Assembly (NCBI RefSeq): GCF_021560175.1
Contig: NZ_CP091110.1
Span: 4,776,501 to 4,840,500 of the forward strand
Direction: 5' to 3'
DNA length: 64,000 nt
From: Neobacillus drentensis
GTDB lineage: Bacteria > Bacillota > Bacilli > Bacillales > Cytobacillaceae
Shown: positions 35,233-43,643 of the stretch, piece by piece
Position numbering within the stretch: the stretch's first letter is position 1
How the letters are laid out: each line of letters starts with the position of its first letter
The notes under the pieces: generated by a model
Seen by the model: the letters and a program-made list of their open reading frames with translations, nothing else
What the model was told of the DNA's origin: nothing
Databases searched by the model: none
Position numbers and translations under genes: made by a program

Positions 35233-35790
35233 ATGCAAACCACTCAATATTTAGCAGAAATTTTAAAAGAACTAAGCCGCTCTATTCCTTTAATAAATGA
35301 TGAAGAGGCTGAAAAGCTGTTAAACGGAATTCTTGAATCGAAGAAAGTCTTTGTGGCAGGTGCAGGAAGATCAGGATTAATGGCAAAATCCTTTGCTATG
35401 AGAATGATGCACATGGGAATTGATTCCTATGTTATAGGTGAAACGGTAACCCCTACTTTCGAAAAAGATGATATATTGATTATCGGTTCAGGCTCTGGTG
35501 AAACAAAAAGCCTAGTTTCCATGGCCGAAAAAGCCAAAAGTATTGGTGGAAAAATAGCAGCCGTAACCATCTATCCGAATTCCACCATTGGACAGCTGGC
35601 CGATTTCACCATTCAATTACCTGGGTCCCCAAAAGATCAATCAGAAGGCAATTATAAAACCATTCAACCAATGGGTTCGCTGTTTGAACAAACCCTTCTG
35701 CTCTTTTTTGACGCCATCATTTTACGGTTCATGGAGAAAAAGGGATTAGATACCAATAAGATGTATGGCAGGCATGCCAATCTTGAATAA
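35233..35790 (+). CDS. hxlB: 6-phospho-3-hexuloisomerase
   Basis: Converts hexulose-6-phosphate to fructose-6-phosphate. The 185-residue SIS-domain protein has FVAGAGRSGLMAKSFAMRMMHMG at about 37-59, ILIIGSGSGETKSLVSMAEKAK, IAAVTIYPNSTIGQLADFTIQLP and the ending QTLLLFFDAIILRFME, here as landmarks. It pairs with HxlA, and a terminator follows. No ribosome-binding site stands between the genes other than GA-rich sequence in the hxlA end, suggesting translational coupling. Confidence 0.95.
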   Translation: MQTTQYLAEILKELSRSIPLINDEEAEKLLNGILESKKVFVAGAGRSGLMAKSFAMRMMHMGIDSYVIGETVTPTFEKDDILIIGSGSGETKSLVSMAEKAKSIGGKIAAVTIYPNSTIGQLADFTIQLPGSPKDQSEGNYKTIQPMGSLFEQTLLLFFDAIILRFMEKKGLDTNKMYGRHANLE

Positions 35791-35801
35791 AAAATGATTT
35801 T

Positions 35802-35834
35802 GAAGTAGGAAAATAGTTTTCCTACTTCTTTTTT
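35802..35834 (+). terminator. Terminator after hxlAB
   Basis: Perfect stem GAAGTAGGAAAA / TTTTCCTACTTC with six T bases after it. Confidence 0.9.
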
Positions 35835-35909
35835 AATGCTTTGAAAAATGATGTGATACACCTTTTCCATTCTTAGGCGCTGGAGCTGGACCGTTTTCAA
35901 AGTTCAATA

Positions 35910-36737
35910 TTAAATTCTCTGGCAGTTCGGACAATAGTGTGTTCCCCGACCGCCTACAGTGGTTTTCTCTAGGGGAGTTCCGCATTTTTTACATGCTTCC
36001 CCTTTTCGGCCATATGCGTATAAGTCCAGCTGAAACATACCAATTTGGCCTTGGGAGTTGACATAAGATCGGATCGTGCTGCCACCCTTTTTAACCGCCT
36101 CACTCAAGGTCGCAACGATTTCTGCGTGAAGAACGGATATTTCCTCCGCACTAAGCGTACTAGCAAGCCGCTCTGGATGGATTCCAGAGCGAAAAAGTGC
36201 TTCATCGACATAGATATTACCAAGGCCGACAAACAGCTTTTGATCTAATAAAGCCGTTTTAATTTTCCGATTGGTCTTCTGTAGTTTTTCAGCTAAGTAT
36301 TCCTTTGTAAACTCCTCCGAAAATGGTTCAGGACCAAGTTCTAACAATGGAGGCTGTACGAATTCTTCGCCTTTTTTATAAAGATGCATCGTCCCAAATT
36401 TACGTACATCGCGGTACCTTAGCTCGGTATCATCCGTAAAATGAAAAATCACATGTGTGTGCTTATCAAACTCTTCTTCTTTTGGATACAGACCATATTT
36501 CCCCTCCATTCGTAAATGAGACACCAAGGCAAAATGATCGGTATAAATAATTAAAAATTTGCCTCTTCGTCCTACATCAACAATCTTTTCTCCTTTTAAG
36601 GCATCGATAAATTGTTCCACCTCTACAGGATTTTTGATGATTTTGGGCCAAAAGACAGTAATGTTAGCAATTTCCTTATGAAGGACGAGATGTTTTAATG
36701 TTTTTCTAACGGTTTCTACTTCAGGAAGCTCCGGCAA
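35910..36737 (-). CDS. mutM: Formamidopyrimidine-DNA glycosylase
   Basis: Removes oxidised purines such as 8-oxoguanine and nicks the site. The 275 residues begin MPELPEVETVRKTLKHLV (Pro-2 nucleophile, Glu-3), contain FLIIYTDHFALVSHLRMEGKYG, VGLGNIYVDEALF, and end in the zinc finger with CKKCGTPLEKTTVGGRGTHYCPNCQ, quoted in part (CKKC and CPNC pairs). It lies 15 bases after polA. Confidence 0.97.
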   Translation of the reverse strand: MPELPEVETVRKTLKHLVLHKEIANITVFWPKIIKNPVEVEQFIDALKGEKIVDVGRRGKFLIIYTDHFALVSHLRMEGKYGLYPKEEEFDKHTHVIFHFTDDTELRYRDVRKFGTMHLYKKGEEFVQPPLLELGPEPFSEEFTKEYLAEKLQKTNRKIKTALLDQKLFVGLGNIYVDEALFRSGIHPERLASTLSAEEISVLHAEIVATLSEAVKKGGSTIRSYVNSQGQIGMFQLDLYAYGRKGEACKKCGTPLEKTTVGGRGTHYCPNCQRI

Positions 36738-36752
36738 TGTAGATCCTCCTTT

Positions 36753-39389
36753 TTATTTTGCATCAAACCAGGTTGGTCCATAGGCATAGTCCACCTTCAA
36801 TGGCACTTTTAATTCAAGGGCATTTTCCATGACATCGGGAACTAATTTCTTCAATATTTCAATCTCCTCCTCAGGAGCTTCAAAAATAAGTTCATCATGG
36901 ACCTGGAGTAAAAGTCTTGTTTTAAGTCCTTTATCCTTCAAAGCCTCATCCATATCGATCATCGCTTTTTTGATAATATCTGCAGCGGTCCCCTGGATTG
37001 GCGTATTCATGGCTGTTCTTTCTGCAAAACTTCGTAAATTAAAATTTCGAGCTGTGATTTCAGGGAGATACCGTCTTCTTTGCATTAAGGTTGTCACATA
37101 CCCTTTTTGTCGGGCCGAATGAATAATATCATCCATATATTCCTTGACTCCAGGATACGTATGAAGATAACGGTCAATAAACTGTCCTGCTTCTTTTCTA
37201 GTGATTCCCAAAGATTGTGATAGTCCATAATCACTGATTCCATAGACAATCCCAAAGTTTACAGCCTTTGCCTGACGGCGCATATTAGAGGTTACTTCAT
37301 CCGCATCAACATGAAATACCTCCATCGCGGTTTTCGTATGAATATCCATATCATGTTTAAAGGCATCAATCAGCTTTTCATCACCCGCTATATCGGCAAG
37401 CACGCGCAATTCAATTTGCGAATAATCTGCAGCAAAAATGACCCAGCCCTCTTCGGATGGTACGAACGCCTGTCGGATTTTCCGCCCTTCCTCAAGGCGA
37501 ATAGGAATATTTTGCAGGTTCGGATCGATCGAGCTTAATCTGCCTGTTGCGGTTAACGTTTGCTGATAACGTGTATGAACCTTTCCTGTTTCTGGATTAA
37601 TGACTTTCAGGAGGCCCTCAATATAAGTGGATTGCAGCTTCCCAAGCTGTCGATACAGAAGGATATACTGGATGATTTCATGATCCTCTGCTAATTTCTC
37701 TAGCACATCTGCTGATGTCGAGTGACCGGTCTTTGTTTTCTTGTAAGAATACAAGCCTAATTTTTCAAAAAGAATGACTCCCAATTGTTTAGGCGAGTTA
37801 ATGTTAAACTTTTCACCAGCTAACTCACAGATTTTTTCTTCAATTTCTACTAGTCTCTCTGTTAGTTCCTTCCCCATCATCTGAAGACGGTCTTGTTCGA
37901 CCTTAATCCCGGTGGATTCCATATCTGCTAAGATAAGGGATAAAGGCATTTCTAACTCATTAAAAAGTTCATATTGTTCATTTTCCCTTAATTCATCTTC
38001 GAGTTTGTATCTTAAATCTGACATGGCAAGGCTTTTTCGAACAAGATGCTCAGCAAGCTTTGCCGTTTCAGGAACCTTCCGTTTTGCCCCTTTTCCATAA
38101 AAGGATTCGTCTGATTGAATATTAAGGTTTTGATACCTCTTGGCAATCGCGGCTAGATCTTCAATATTTTCGGATGGGTTAACCAAATATGCTGCCATAA
38201 GAATATCAAAATCAGTTCCTTTTAAATGGATATCATATCTTCGTAAAGAAACCTCTGAGCGTTTCGCATCATAAACAATTTTCTTTTTTCGTTCATCCTC
38301 CGCCCACTTTTTAAAAACAGTTGATTTTAAAGCCTGCTCGGTAGACAAATAATAATGGCCTGTTTCATTTACAATTGAAAATCCAATAATGTCAGCATAG
38401 TGATAATTATCTTCAAGCATTTCAACATAAAAATAATTGGCATCCGCAAAAATATCTTCCGTAATTTCTTCAGGAATTTTATAGTCGATCTCCTCTAGGA
38501 CATGTTCCACCGTGTCTATTGGTTCATCGCCCAGTTTTTCTAATAAGGAGTTGAATCCTAATTCTTTAAATAAGCTGATTAGTTTTTCTCTGGTAAAGCC
38601 TTCGTACGCAATGGTATCTAACTCAACCTCGACCGGTGCTTGCCGTTCAATTGTCGCAAGTTCCTTGCTCATTAAAGCTTGTTCCTTAAACTCAGCTAAT
38701 TTTTCCTTCAGCTTGTTCCCGCTTACTTGGTCAATGGAAGCTAATAAGTTTTCTAAGGTGGAAAATTCTTTAAGCAGCTTAATGGCTGTCTTTTCTCCTA
38801 CTCCTGGAACTCCAGGGATATTATCGGAAGGGTCTCCCATTAGGCCTTTCATATCAATGATTTGTTCTGGTGTCAAACCGTATTTTTCTGCAACATGCTC
38901 GGGTGTGTACACCTCAATATCCGTTATTCCTTTTCTGGTAATTCCGACTGTGGTAATCGGAGAAGATAGTTGGGTTAAGTCTTTATCTCCTGAGATTACT
39001 TTTACTTCAAAGCCATCCTTTTCAGCGGTTAATGACAGTGTGCCAATAATATCATCTGCTTCATAATTTTCAAGTTCATACCTCGAAATCCCGTACGCAT
39101 CCAGCAGGTCACGAATAAAAGGGAACTGCTCGGACAGCTCAGGCGGAGTTTTTTGCCGGCCGCCTTTGTACTCGCCAAAGGTCTTATGCCGAAACGTAGT
39201 TTTACCTGCATCAAAGGCAACCAGCATATGGGTTGGCTTTTCATCCTCCAATATTTTCATCAACATCATGGTAAAACCGTAAACTGCATTTGTATGTATT
39301 CCTTTATCATTATTAAGTAAAGGGAGCGCAAAAAAGGCGCGATAGGCAATACTATTCCCATCAATCAGCACAAGCTTTTTCTTTTCCAT
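36753..39389 (-). CDS. polA: DNA polymerase I
   Basis: Repair and Okazaki-fragment processing polymerase, 878 residues (B. subtilis 880). The 5'-nuclease domain (1-290) has LVAFDAGKTTFRH and GDPSDNIPGVPGVGEKTA; the middle exonuclease-like domain (300-470) lacks the DxE metal motif (YFYVEMLEDNYH stands there), so proofreading is presumably absent as in other Bacillus PolA; the polymerase domain shows RLSSIDPNLQNIPIR, ADYSQIELRVLA, RRQAKAVNFGIVYG and VHDELIFEAP. Its ATG overlaps the phoR stop by one base. Confidence 0.97.
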   Translation of the reverse strand: MEKKKLVLIDGNSIAYRAFFALPLLNNDKGIHTNAVYGFTMMLMKILEDEKPTHMLVAFDAGKTTFRHKTFGEYKGGRQKTPPELSEQFPFIRDLLDAYGISRYELENYEADDIIGTLSLTAEKDGFEVKVISGDKDLTQLSSPITTVGITRKGITDIEVYTPEHVAEKYGLTPEQIIDMKGLMGDPSDNIPGVPGVGEKTAIKLLKEFSTLENLLASIDQVSGNKLKEKLAEFKEQALMSKELATIERQAPVEVELDTIAYEGFTREKLISLFKELGFNSLLEKLGDEPIDTVEHVLEEIDYKIPEEITEDIFADANYFYVEMLEDNYHYADIIGFSIVNETGHYYLSTEQALKSTVFKKWAEDERKKKIVYDAKRSEVSLRRYDIHLKGTDFDILMAAYLVNPSENIEDLAAIAKRYQNLNIQSDESFYGKGAKRKVPETAKLAEHLVRKSLAMSDLRYKLEDELRENEQYELFNELEMPLSLILADMESTGIKVEQDRLQMMGKELTERLVEIEEKICELAGEKFNINSPKQLGVILFEKLGLYSYKKTKTGHSTSADVLEKLAEDHEIIQYILLYRQLGKLQSTYIEGLLKVINPETGKVHTRYQQTLTATGRLSSIDPNLQNIPIRLEEGRKIRQAFVPSEEGWVIFAADYSQIELRVLADIAGDEKLIDAFKHDMDIHTKTAMEVFHVDADEVTSNMRRQAKAVNFGIVYGISDYGLSQSLGITRKEAGQFIDRYLHTYPGVKEYMDDIIHSARQKGYVTTLMQRRRYLPEITARNFNLRSFAERTAMNTPIQGTAADIIKKAMIDMDEALKDKGLKTRLLLQVHDELIFEAPEEEIEILKKLVPDVMENALELKVPLKVDYAYGPTWFDAK

Positions 39390-40825
39390 TAACTTTCACC
39401 ATCCATCAAAGTCATTTCTTTTGGCAGTTCAATAATAAATTCGCTGCCCTCACCGAGTTTACTCCTCACATTTATACTGCCGTGATGCGCTTCCATTAAA
39501 TGTTTCACAATGGCTAAACCAAGACCTGTACCCCCGGAGTTTCGGCTTCTCGCGCGGTCAACCCGATAAAACCGTTCAAATATACGCGGAATATCTTCTT
39601 TACTAATGCCCACTCCCGTGTCTTTTATCGATATACGGACTCTTTCTTCCCCGTCAAATAGGATAATTCTCACCGTTCCATCCGCCGGTGTATAGGTAAT
39701 CGCATTATTGATAAGATTGATAAACACTTGCTTTAAACGATCCAGGTCCCCGTATAGTAGGACTTTGTTCCATTTACTGTGAAACTCAAGCTGAATGTTT
39801 TTCGTCTTAGCTTTCCCATCCAGAAGTTTCAGGACATCTTGAAGCACGGAGTATAGGTCGATCAACTGTATATTTAATTGAAAGCCATGCTGCTCAATTT
39901 TTGAAAGCTCTAAAAGGTCTTGAATCAAAGTCTGAAGCCGGTCGCTTTCTTTTAAGATGATTGAGAGAAACGATTGAAGCGTTTCTTTGTTATTCATCGC
40001 TCCATCCAAAAGGGTTTCGGTAAAACCCTTAATAGAGGTGACTGGAGTTTTTAATTCATGAGATACATTGGCGACAAAATCCTTACGCATTTGCTCCAGT
40101 TTCTTCATTTCTGAAATGTCGTGGAATACAAGCAATACTCCCTTCCAAACATTGTTAGCGCCAATAATGGGTACACCATACACAATAAAATATTTCCTTT
40201 CAATCTGCAAAGGTAAATGTAATTGTTTGCTTACCTTTTGTTCCGTTCGAAACACCTCAGCAACGAGCTGCCGAATCTCTTCATAATCGATAACCTCGTA
40301 ATATTGTTTATTGATATAATCACTTGGATCAATATGAAAAATATCAACATAGCCTTTATTAACTAAATTAATATACCCTCTACTGTCAAATAGAATTAAA
40401 CCAGCACCCATATTTTCGATCAAAGCGCTTAAGCGGTCCTGCTGTATTTCACGAACCTTGGTGAGTTCTTGCAGATTCTCTGCCAGCATGTTAATCGAGG
40501 AAGCTAACATCCCTGTATTATCTATCCTGCTCACTTTTGTACGGGCACGGTAGTTTCCATGTGCAAGTTCGATTGCCACCTCGGTGGCCGCTTTAATGGG
40601 CTTTGTATATCTCGTGGTAATACTGATGGCAAGAATGACTGTGATAATCACAGCGATTCCTAAACCGGCTGTTAAAAGCAGCCAAATTTCCACTTTAATT
40701 TTGTCATTCAGAGTGTCCAAAAAATTATATTTAAAAAATTGCCCCAGCAATATTCCTAAGCCAATTAGGACCACTATAATTAAACTAATTAATACAACGA
40801 AAGCCCTTGAACGAAACTTAATCAT
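39389..40825 (-). CDS. phoR: Phosphate-starvation sensor kinase PhoR, short form
   Basis: Membrane histidine kinase for PhoP. The 478 residues are about 100 shorter than B. subtilis PhoR: TM1 (8-29) and TM2 (47-70) are separated by only some 17 residues, so the extracytoplasmic PAS-like domain is absent. HAMP (about 72-125), a cytosolic PAS (135-245), the H-box FVANVSHELKTPVTSI, N-box NLINNAITYTPADG, and G-boxes DTGVGISKED and GTGLGLAIVKHL are intact. ATGA overlap with phoP and TAATG overlap with polA indicate one operon. Confidence 0.93.
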   Translation of the reverse strand: MIKFRSRAFVVLISLIIVVLIGLGILLGQFFKYNFLDTLNDKIKVEIWLLLTAGLGIAVIITVILAISITTRYTKPIKAATEVAIELAHGNYRARTKVSRIDNTGMLASSINMLAENLQELTKVREIQQDRLSALIENMGAGLILFDSRGYINLVNKGYVDIFHIDPSDYINKQYYEVIDYEEIRQLVAEVFRTEQKVSKQLHLPLQIERKYFIVYGVPIIGANNVWKGVLLVFHDISEMKKLEQMRKDFVANVSHELKTPVTSIKGFTETLLDGAMNNKETLQSFLSIILKESDRLQTLIQDLLELSKIEQHGFQLNIQLIDLYSVLQDVLKLLDGKAKTKNIQLEFHSKWNKVLLYGDLDRLKQVFINLINNAITYTPADGTVRIILFDGEERVRISIKDTGVGISKEDIPRIFERFYRVDRARSRNSGGTGLGLAIVKHLMEAHHGSINVRSKLGEGSEFIIELPKEMTLMDGES

Positions 40826-41538
40826 TCCCCTTTAGGCTCCTCCAATTTATAGCCCAGGCCGCGTATCGTTTTAATATAGGCAGGCTTTTTCGTATCTTCT
40901 TCGATCTTCTCTCGCAGATGTGAAATATGAACATCGACAATTCTAGTATCGCCAGCAAAGTCATAATTCCAAACAGCACTTAGTAATTGATCCCTAGTCA
41001 ATACACGACCTTTATTTTGTCCAAGAAAAAGGAGCAATTCAAATTCCTTTAGAGTTAATTCCAGTTGACTCTCTTTGAAAAAAGCTTCATATTTTCCTGG
41101 GTAGATGGTTAATTTCCCAATCTGAATTTGCTCGTCTGCTTGTTCCTTGTCACTTGCTGCTTCGGTTTGAAATTGTGCTCTTCTTAAAATGGCTTTAACC
41201 CGGGCGATGACCTCTCGTGGACTAAAAGGCTTGACCATATAATCATCAGCACCAAGCTCAAGTCCTAGAATTTTATCAAGTTCATCGTCTTTGGCTGTTA
41301 ACATGAGGATTGGCGTCATAATATTTTGTTGCCTGAGCTTTTTGCAAACATCCATTCCATCTAATTTGGGCAGCATTAAGTCTAAAACGATCATATCAGG
41401 GGCCTCGGTTTCGGCTAATCGTTTTCCCTCTGCCCCATCCATTGCCGTAACAACCTCAAAGCCCGCCTGTTCTAAATTATATTGAAGTAAGGTCACAATT
41501 GATTGTTCATCATCAACAACTAGTACTTTATTTTTCAT
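40822..41538 (-). CDS. phoP: Phosphate-regulon response regulator PhoP
   Basis: OmpR-family regulator of 238 residues. The receiver domain (1-120) has VVDDEQSIV, the phospho-acceptor in MIVLDLMLPKLDG and LTAKDDELDKILGLELGADDYMVKPF; the winged helix (130-235) has LTLKEFELLLFLGQNKGRVLTRDQLL and VDVHISHLREKIE. First gene of phoP-phoR-polA-mutM. A TTTACA-N5-TTCACA pair upstream may be a PhoP site. Confidence 0.96.
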   Translation of the reverse strand: MKNKVLVVDDEQSIVTLLQYNLEQAGFEVVTAMDGAEGKRLAETEAPDMIVLDLMLPKLDGMDVCKKLRQQNIMTPILMLTAKDDELDKILGLELGADDYMVKPFSPREVIARVKAILRRAQFQTEAASDKEQADEQIQIGKLTIYPGKYEAFFKESQLELTLKEFELLLFLGQNKGRVLTRDQLLSAVWNYDFAGDTRIVDVHISHLREKIEEDTKKPAYIKTIRGLGYKLEEPKGE

Positions 41539-41652
41539 AAAATAACCCCCACCTTCTAGATATTCTCATTATATCTATAAGGAATATGGATTATCTAGTT
41601 TTAGGGGCTGATAAAGATATTTGTTATATAAGAACGCTTTCTTGTAAAAAAA

Positions 41653-41669
41653 TTTACATAGAATTCACA
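41653..41669 (+). promoter_or_regulatory. Possible PhoP box pair in the phoP / NERD-2 gap
   Basis: TTTACA (41653-41658) and TTCACA (41664-41669) are direct hexamers at 11-base spacing, the layout of PHO boxes (TT[ATC]ACA). They read toward NERD gene 2, with a TACAAT hexamer at 41701-41706 before it. Only two good hexamers are visible, where strong Pho promoters usually have four. Confidence 0.4.
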
Positions 41670-41734
41670 ATTCTCGCTGATTTCGTCAATTTCTTTTTTA
41701 TACAATAGTATTTGTAAAAGAAAGGATGTGTATT

Positions 41735-42646
41735 ATGGCCTATAAACCACGTACGGCACCAGAAGATTTAAAGGTTCTACGGATTTTAAATAATCGTTTA
41801 GCTTTAACAGCGGAACAGCATAAGTACTATCTATATAAAGAGAAAGGTTTTGAAGGGGAGGTCCGGTTTGATCTCTTAACAGAGCAGCTGCAAAGTGATT
41901 GCTTAATTTTAAATGATTTGTATCTTGAAGTTAATAACACCTCGTTTCAGCTTGATAGCTCGATTATTTTTCAACATATTTTTTATTTCTTTGAGATTAA
42001 AAATTTGGAAGGAGATTATTGCTATCGAGAGGAACGATTTGAGACGAATTTTGGAAAGATTATTAAAAACCCTCTTGACCAGATAAAAAGGAGCAGCTCC
42101 TTACTACTCCAATTATTCCAAAAGCTAGGTTTTTCCCAATCTATTGAGGCCTACGTTGTATTCGTAAACCCTGAGTTTTTTTTGTATCAAGCTCCAATGG
42201 ATAAGCCCATTATCTATCCCCCACAGTTAAAAGCGCTTATGAAAAAGTTAGATAATACGCCATCTAAATTAACGAATCGGCATAAACAGATGGCGGATAA
42301 ACTTATTTCATTGCATCAGGTTCAATCTCCTTATTCCAATGCAAAGATTCCAACTTATGAATACAATCAAATACGTAAAGATATAACATGTTCTGTATGT
42401 CATTCTTTTTCGTGTTCTATTGCTAGGGGAAATGTTATTTGTGTTGATTGCGGACATGTAGAGAGTGTGGAATCTGCTGTTTTACGGTGTGTAGAGGAGA
42501 TTCGGATATTATTTCCGAATATGAGGATCACTACTAATGTTGTTTTTGAATGGTGTGGGATAATAGATTCAAAAAAGGTCGTTCGGCGGATACTTAAAAA
42601 GAACTTTAAATCCATAGGAGAAAGAAATTTACGTTATTTTGAGTAA
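41735..42646 (+). CDS. NERD-domain nuclease-related protein 2
   Basis: A 303-residue protein started at MAYKPRTAPED, 8 bases after AAAGGA; an ATG three codons upstream overlaps that site. The NERD core (about 38-145) has GFEGEVRFD (E42), QLD (D74) and EIKN (E87, K89). A four-cysteine ribbon follows (C219-x2-C222 ... C236-x2-C239) with a 64-residue tail. This is the same architecture as the protein at 12939-13916, though the sequences differ. It stands alone between phoP and maoC-like/mdh genes that are adjacent in related genomes, and is followed by a 52-bp tandem array. Function unknown; nucleic-acid cleavage is inferred from the fold. Confidence 0.85.
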   Translation: MAYKPRTAPEDLKVLRILNNRLALTAEQHKYYLYKEKGFEGEVRFDLLTEQLQSDCLILNDLYLEVNNTSFQLDSSIIFQHIFYFFEIKNLEGDYCYREERFETNFGKIIKNPLDQIKRSSSLLLQLFQKLGFSQSIEAYVVFVNPEFFLYQAPMDKPIIYPPQLKALMKKLDNTPSKLTNRHKQMADKLISLHQVQSPYSNAKIPTYEYNQIRKDITCSVCHSFSCSIARGNVICVDCGHVESVESAVLRCVEEIRILFPNMRITTNVVFEWCGIIDSKKVVRRILKKNFKSIGERNLRYFE

Positions 42647-42742
42647 AGACCAATGAGCAGCAGGAATCGAGTTGGTCATACCTTCCATGTTGAGTAACTA
42701 GAATACATTCATTTACCCTGTAAGCTTATATACTGAAAAGAC

Positions 42743-42768
42743 GGTCAATGATAATTTTTTCATTGACC
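42743..42768 (+). terminator. Hairpin after NERD gene 2, sharing the repeat motif
   Basis: GGTCAATGA (42743-42751) and TCATTGACC (42760-42768) form a perfect 9-bp stem followed by TTTT. It may end the NERD-2 transcript 97 bases after the stop. The arm is one base off the GGGCAATGA that opens each unit of the array that follows. Confidence 0.6.
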
Positions 42769-42792
42769 TTTTCCCCCCTTTATCTAACTTTC

Positions 42793-43027
42793 GGGCAATG
42801 AGATCTTTTTTCTTTTCCCCTGTAGACCCCTTTTTCTCTTCGGCGGGCAATGAAACCCTCTTTCTTTTCCCCTATAGACCATTTTTTCTCCTCGGCGGGC
42901 AATGAAACCCTCTTTCTTTTCCCCTATTACCCACTTTTTCTCTTCGTAGGGCAATGAAACCTTCTTTCTTTTCCCCTATAGACCTCTTTTTCTGTTCGAC
43001 GGGCAATGAAACTTTTCTTCATTGACC
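42793..43027. repeat. 52-bp tandem repeat array C (3' flank of NERD gene 2)
   Basis: Five units open with GGGCAATGA at 42793, 42845, 42897, 42949 and 43001, each spaced exactly 52 bases. A unit reads GGGCAATGAAACCCTCTTTC, then TTTTCCCCTATAGACC, then T-rich sequence ending in CTTCGGC. The last, truncated unit folds with TTCATTGACC (43018-43027) into a hairpin, so both ends of the array are marked by GGNCAATGA hairpins. No open frame covers it. It fills most of the 437-base gap between NERD-2 and the maoC-like gene. Confidence 0.9.
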
Positions 43028-43083
43028 GCAATTACCTCTTTACTTTTAAAATCGTCCATGAATAAATTAGTCCATCCATAAAA

Positions 43084-43560
43084 TCAAAAATTATCCAAAA
43101 CCTTCCCATGGATATCCCCTAGCCGATGCGGCGGGCATACCATTAACTTCCCTTCAATCACCTTCTCATTAGCCTCATTCATCCCAACAACACGAATCAC
43201 CACCACATGGTCGGCCTGGTTCACCTCAATCACCTCGAACAGAAACTCGACCGTCTCATAATGATAAACCGGCTTTAGAAACTCAATCTCCTGTTTTAAA
43301 AGATGACTTCCAGGCCCCGGCAGATATTTAGATACAGCTGAAGTCATAATCCCTATCAGCATAATACTAGGGACAATCGGCTTTTCAAATGGGGTTTGGG
43401 AAGCATAATCATGTTGAATATATAGAGGGTTGGCATCATCCGTCAAGCCTAGATATAAAAGGAGATCCTTGTCTTCCATTTTATCCGTTAAGGATAACTT
43501 TTCACCAACACTTATCTCATCAATTCGGCGGCCAAGCCTTCTTTTTTTTCCTAACAGCAT
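43084..43560 (-). CDS. MaoC-like (hot-dog) dehydratase-family protein
   Basis: A 158-residue protein of the MaoC/(R)-hydratase hot-dog fold. The hydratase motif appears as TDDANPLYIQHDYASQTPFEKPIVP (D and H positions of the Dx5-NPxHxDxxxA pattern, with Y in place of the catalytic-loop H). SIMLIGIMTSAV and FLKPVYHYETVEF follow. I prefer the ATG after AAAGG over a TTG one codon upstream. It probably acts on an acyl-thioester, but the substrate is unknown. It lies after mdh, a location seen in several Bacillus relatives. Confidence 0.82.
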   Translation of the reverse strand: MLLGKKRRLGRRIDEISVGEKLSLTDKMEDKDLLLYLGLTDDANPLYIQHDYASQTPFEKPIVPSIMLIGIMTSAVSKYLPGPGSHLLKQEIEFLKPVYHYETVEFLFEVIEVNQADHVVVIRVVGMNEANEKVIEGKLMVCPPHRLGDIHGKVLDNF

Positions 43561-43643
43561 CAAATCACGCCTTTCTTGTACGCGATTACATTAATAATAG
43601 AGAAAATTCGGAGACCGACAGTGATCCCCGAACCCAATTTTAT

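Noticed and set aside
41605..41616. Single TTATCAGCC (minus strand) near NERD gene 2, similar to the 21-bp unit
   Set aside because: One short match without a second unit is within chance; similar strings occur inside pheT and ytvI coding sequence.
42793..43027. CRISPR array
   Set aside because: The unit is a 52-bp tandem repeat without unique spacers, five copies only, and no cas gene is in the window.
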